Positions 62,066 to 64,000 of a DNA stretch of 64,000 nt are shown here, in pieces. The stretch is from Methylobacterium sp. J-088 (GTDB lineage Bacteria > Pseudomonadota > Alphaproteobacteria > Rhizobiales > Beijerinckiaceae). Location: positions 59,996-123,995 of the forward strand of contig NZ_JAKSYH010000232.1 of NCBI RefSeq assembly GCF_022829295.1, given 5' to 3'. The stretch's first letter is position 1, and each line of letters starts with the position of its first letter. A program made the position numbers and the translations under genes. The notes below the pieces were generated by a model. The model had not been told where the DNA came from, ran no database searches, and worked only from the letters and a program-made list of their open reading frames with translations.

Positions 62066-62965
62066 TCACGCGGCCCTCGGCGCCTCTACCGTGGAGGGAT
62101 GTGCCCGGCTTGCGGGCCGGGCTCCGCGGAGACTCAGCGCAATGCCCGCCAGAATCAGGCTGCCGCCGGCCACGATGCTGGCGCTGACCGGTTCGCCCAG
62201 GACGAAATGCGTGCTCAGGATCCCCGCCACCGGCACCAGGAGCGCGAAGGGCGTCACGGTGGCTGCGGGATAGCGCGTCAGGAGCCCGCTCCAGAGCCCG
62301 AAGGCCAGGAGCGTCGTCGGATAGGCTTGGAACGCGACCGAGCCAATCGCCGCCCAGCTTGGACGCGCCAAGGCCGCGAAGGCGGCCGGTCCCTCCACGA
62401 TCAGCGACAGGGCCAGGAGCGGCGGCGTGGTGGCGAGGCTGCTCCAGACCATCAGCGCCAGCATATCGACGCGGCCGATTCGCTTCACGATGATGTTGGC
62501 GCTGGCCCAGCCCAAGGCCGCGCCGACCACCATCAGCAGCGGCCCGAGCGGAGCGTCGCCGCCCCGCTCAAGCGCAACGGCGGCGACGCCGAGGAGCGCG
62601 ACCACGCCGCCTAGGACCTGAAGGATGCGTGGGTGCTCGCCCAGCACGGCCCAGGCGAGCGCCACGGTGAACGGCACCTGGGTCTGGATCAGCAGCGAGG
62701 ACAGGCCGGCCGGCATTCCGAGCCGGATCCCGGTCATCAGCAGCCCGAACTGGCCGACGCCGAGGGCCAAGCCGAACGCCGTGACCAAAAGGGCGGGCGC
62801 GTGGGGCGGCCGGATCACCAACACCGCCGGCACCGCCGCGAAGGCGAAGCGCAGGCTGCAGAGCGTCAGCGGCGGGACGGTTTCCAACCCGGCCTTGATG
62901 GCCACGAAGGCCAGCCCGAGGATCGTGACGACGAGGAGGGCGGCCAGCACGTCACGCAGCGTCAT
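62066..62965 (-). CDS. EamA/DMT-family exporter
   Basis: 299 residues with ten predicted helices in two EamA repeats (about 5-140 and 150-285). Typical pieces are LAFVAIKAGLETVPPLTLCSLRFA and a C-terminal FVLGEPVSASIVAGGSLILAGI. Members export amino acids or metabolites such as O-acetylserine and cysteine; the substrate is not predictable. It converges with tRNA-Asp, and an IS element inserted 115 bp upstream of its start may affect its promoter. Confidence 0.88.
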   Translation of the reverse strand: MTLRDVLAALLVVTILGLAFVAIKAGLETVPPLTLCSLRFAFAAVPAVLVIRPPHAPALLVTAFGLALGVGQFGLLMTGIRLGMPAGLSSLLIQTQVPFTVALAWAVLGEHPRILQVLGGVVALLGVAAVALERGGDAPLGPLLMVVGAALGWASANIIVKRIGRVDMLALMVWSSLATTPPLLALSLIVEGPAAFAALARPSWAAIGSVAFQAYPTTLLAFGLWSGLLTRYPAATVTPFALLVPVAGILSTHFVLGEPVSASIVAGGSLILAGIALSLRGARPASRAHPSTVEAPRAA

Positions 62966-63080
62966 GGGCGGATCCTACGACCTCGTCCGCCCGATCACCA
63001 CCGGCGCGTCGCCCGGGCAGATCGGCGCTCGTCGCGGCGGCCATTCAACAGGTCGATGGCATCGCCGATCCCCGGCCCTA

Positions 63081-64000
63081 AGAGTCCGTCCGAGAAGTCA
63101 GGTTGATCGGGCGAGGCGCCTGACGAGGATCATGACGGCTGCGGCGTAGAGGAAGGCTCTGGCGGAGGCGAGGGTCGCTTCCGGATCCTTCCAGAGGCGT
63201 CGGTTGCGGCTGATCCAGGCGAAGAACCTCTCAACGACCCACCGGCGTGGATGAACAGCAAAGCCAACCTGATCCGGCGGCTTGCGCACGATCTCGACGG
63301 CGATGATCGTCGCGCTCGCTGGCTTGTCGCCGGCATAGCCGGCGTCGGCGAAGGCCTTGGTAATGAACGGGAAGGTCCGGCGCGACAGACGCAGCACCGG
63401 AACGGCTCCGTCCCGGTCCTGCACGTCGGCAGGTTGCGGATCGAGGACGAGCGCACGCCCGTCCGTGTCGACCAGCGCTTGGCGCTTGCGGCCTTTGACC
63501 TTCTTGCCAGCGTCGTAGCCGCGTGGTCCGCCGCTCTCCATCGTTTTAACGGTCTGGCTGTCGAGCACTGCTGCAGACGGCGAGGCTTCCCGCCCGACAC
63601 GCTCGCGATCGGCCATGACGAGGTGGTGGTTGATCCGGCCGAACAGCCCTGTGTCGCGCCAGCGGCTGAAGTAGCCGAAGGTGGTCGAGCGCGGCGGCAG
63701 ATCCTTGGGGATGAGCCGCCATGCGATGCCGCCGCGCAGAACGTAGAAGATCGCGTTCAGGATCTCCCGAGGCGTCCAGATCGGAGGTCGTCCGCGCGGC
63801 TCAGGCCTCGGCATCAACGGCGCGATCACCGCCCACTCGGCATCGGTCAGGTCGGTTTCATAGCGTAGGCCCGCGCGGCTATGCTGCCGCCGGGTGGTCG
63901 GGGTCCACATGGCAGGTCCAGGTCAGGCTTCAGCACCCCCCTGGAATCATCGCCATCCCGGCCACTCAACCCCGCCTCAGACCCTTATCGGACGGGCTCT
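63081..64000 (-). mobile_element. IS5-family insertion sequence, complete to the window edge
   Basis: Left end AGAGTCCGTCCGAGAAG at 63081 and right end (reverse complement) AGAGCCCGTCCGATAAG finishing at 64000: 15 of 17 match. It encloses one transposase gene. The TA at 63079-63080 suits the TA target of the IS427-type subgroup; the matching copy beyond 64000 cannot be seen. Size about 920 bp. Confidence 0.85.
63098..63910 (-). CDS. IS5-family DDE transposase
   Basis: 270 residues, intact. An N-terminal domain has LTDAEWAVIAPLMPRPEPRG and the WR region (YVLRGGIAWRLIPKDLPP); the catalytic acids are in LDSQTVK, ADAGYAGD and WVVERFFAWISRNRR (Y/E region, R-x-R). Full length, single frame with no programmed frameshift, so the element is probably still active. 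Confidence 0.93.
   Translation of the reverse strand: MWTPTTRRQHSRAGLRYETDLTDAEWAVIAPLMPRPEPRGRPPIWTPREILNAIFYVLRGGIAWRLIPKDLPPRSTTFGYFSRWRDTGLFGRINHHLVMADRERVGREASPSAAVLDSQTVKTMESGGPRGYDAGKKVKGRKRQALVDTDGRALVLDPQPADVQDRDGAVPVLRLSRRTFPFITKAFADAGYAGDKPASATIIAVEIVRKPPDQVGFAVHPRRWVVERFFAWISRNRRLWKDPEATLASARAFLYAAAVMILVRRLARST

Overview
The window is GC-rich bacterial DNA. Its gene order and protein families point to an alphaproteobacterium of the Hyphomicrobiales, most likely Methylobacterium/Methylorubrum. The evidence is a complete nuoABCDEFGHIJKLMN operon followed by birA, rnj, mce, a DUF1467 gene, proS and lolC-lolD, plus comEC-gltX-gltA, short ProS, RNase J and many PAS/HWE sensor kinases. 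No database search was possible, so the genus is an inference.

Region 1 (1 to about 18,016) looks accessory. It holds a plasmid-type KfrA-like protein with a large palindrome upstream, a membrane protein, a Crp/Fnr regulator translationally coupled to a 1094-residue HWE sensor kinase, and two paralogous hybrid kinases in convergent orientation. Next comes a periplasmic thiol/sulfur module: DsrE-like protein, GDCCVxC protein, a four-cysteine Crp/Fnr regulator, a pentapeptide-repeat protein, a thioredoxin and CcdA. A cupin gene broken by an in-frame TAA follows. The region ends against a comEC gene cut off just before its conserved competence domain, which marks a likely insertion or deletion junction.

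Region 2 (18,017-42,450) is mostly core housekeeping: gltX, gltA, alkA, parC, recO, chaC, dnaE, lolD, lolC, proS. It has small lineage-specific inserts: a LacI-melA pair with CACGTG-centred operators and a possible remnant of a sugar permease, an L,D-transpeptidase fragment, a glycosyltransferase with a probable ATT start, and several membrane peptides of 31-47 residues. Two copies of the alphaproteobacterial LexA box pattern GTTC-N7-GTTC lie in intergenic DNA here, one upstream of parC and one upstream of a 34-residue membrane peptide beside dnaE. A well-formed promoter-terminator pair with no ORF, divergent from proS, is a candidate small RNA of about 140 nt.

Region 3 (42,451-61,551) is one long minus-strand block, complex I then birA, rnj, mce and DUF1467. 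Notable points are a NuoE with a long Ala/Pro linker and helix-hairpin-helix-like tail, a His-rich loop in NuoL, and a 69-residue coiled-coil ORF between nuoF and nuoG. Region 4 (61,552-64,000) has tRNA-Asp(GTC), an EamA exporter and an apparently complete IS5-family element whose right inverted repeat ends exactly at the window edge.

The best candidates for something undescribed are the LexA-box-linked 34-residue membrane peptide next to dnaE, the cysteine-rich Crp-controlled periplasmic redox module, and the intergenic RNA near 41,942-42,082.
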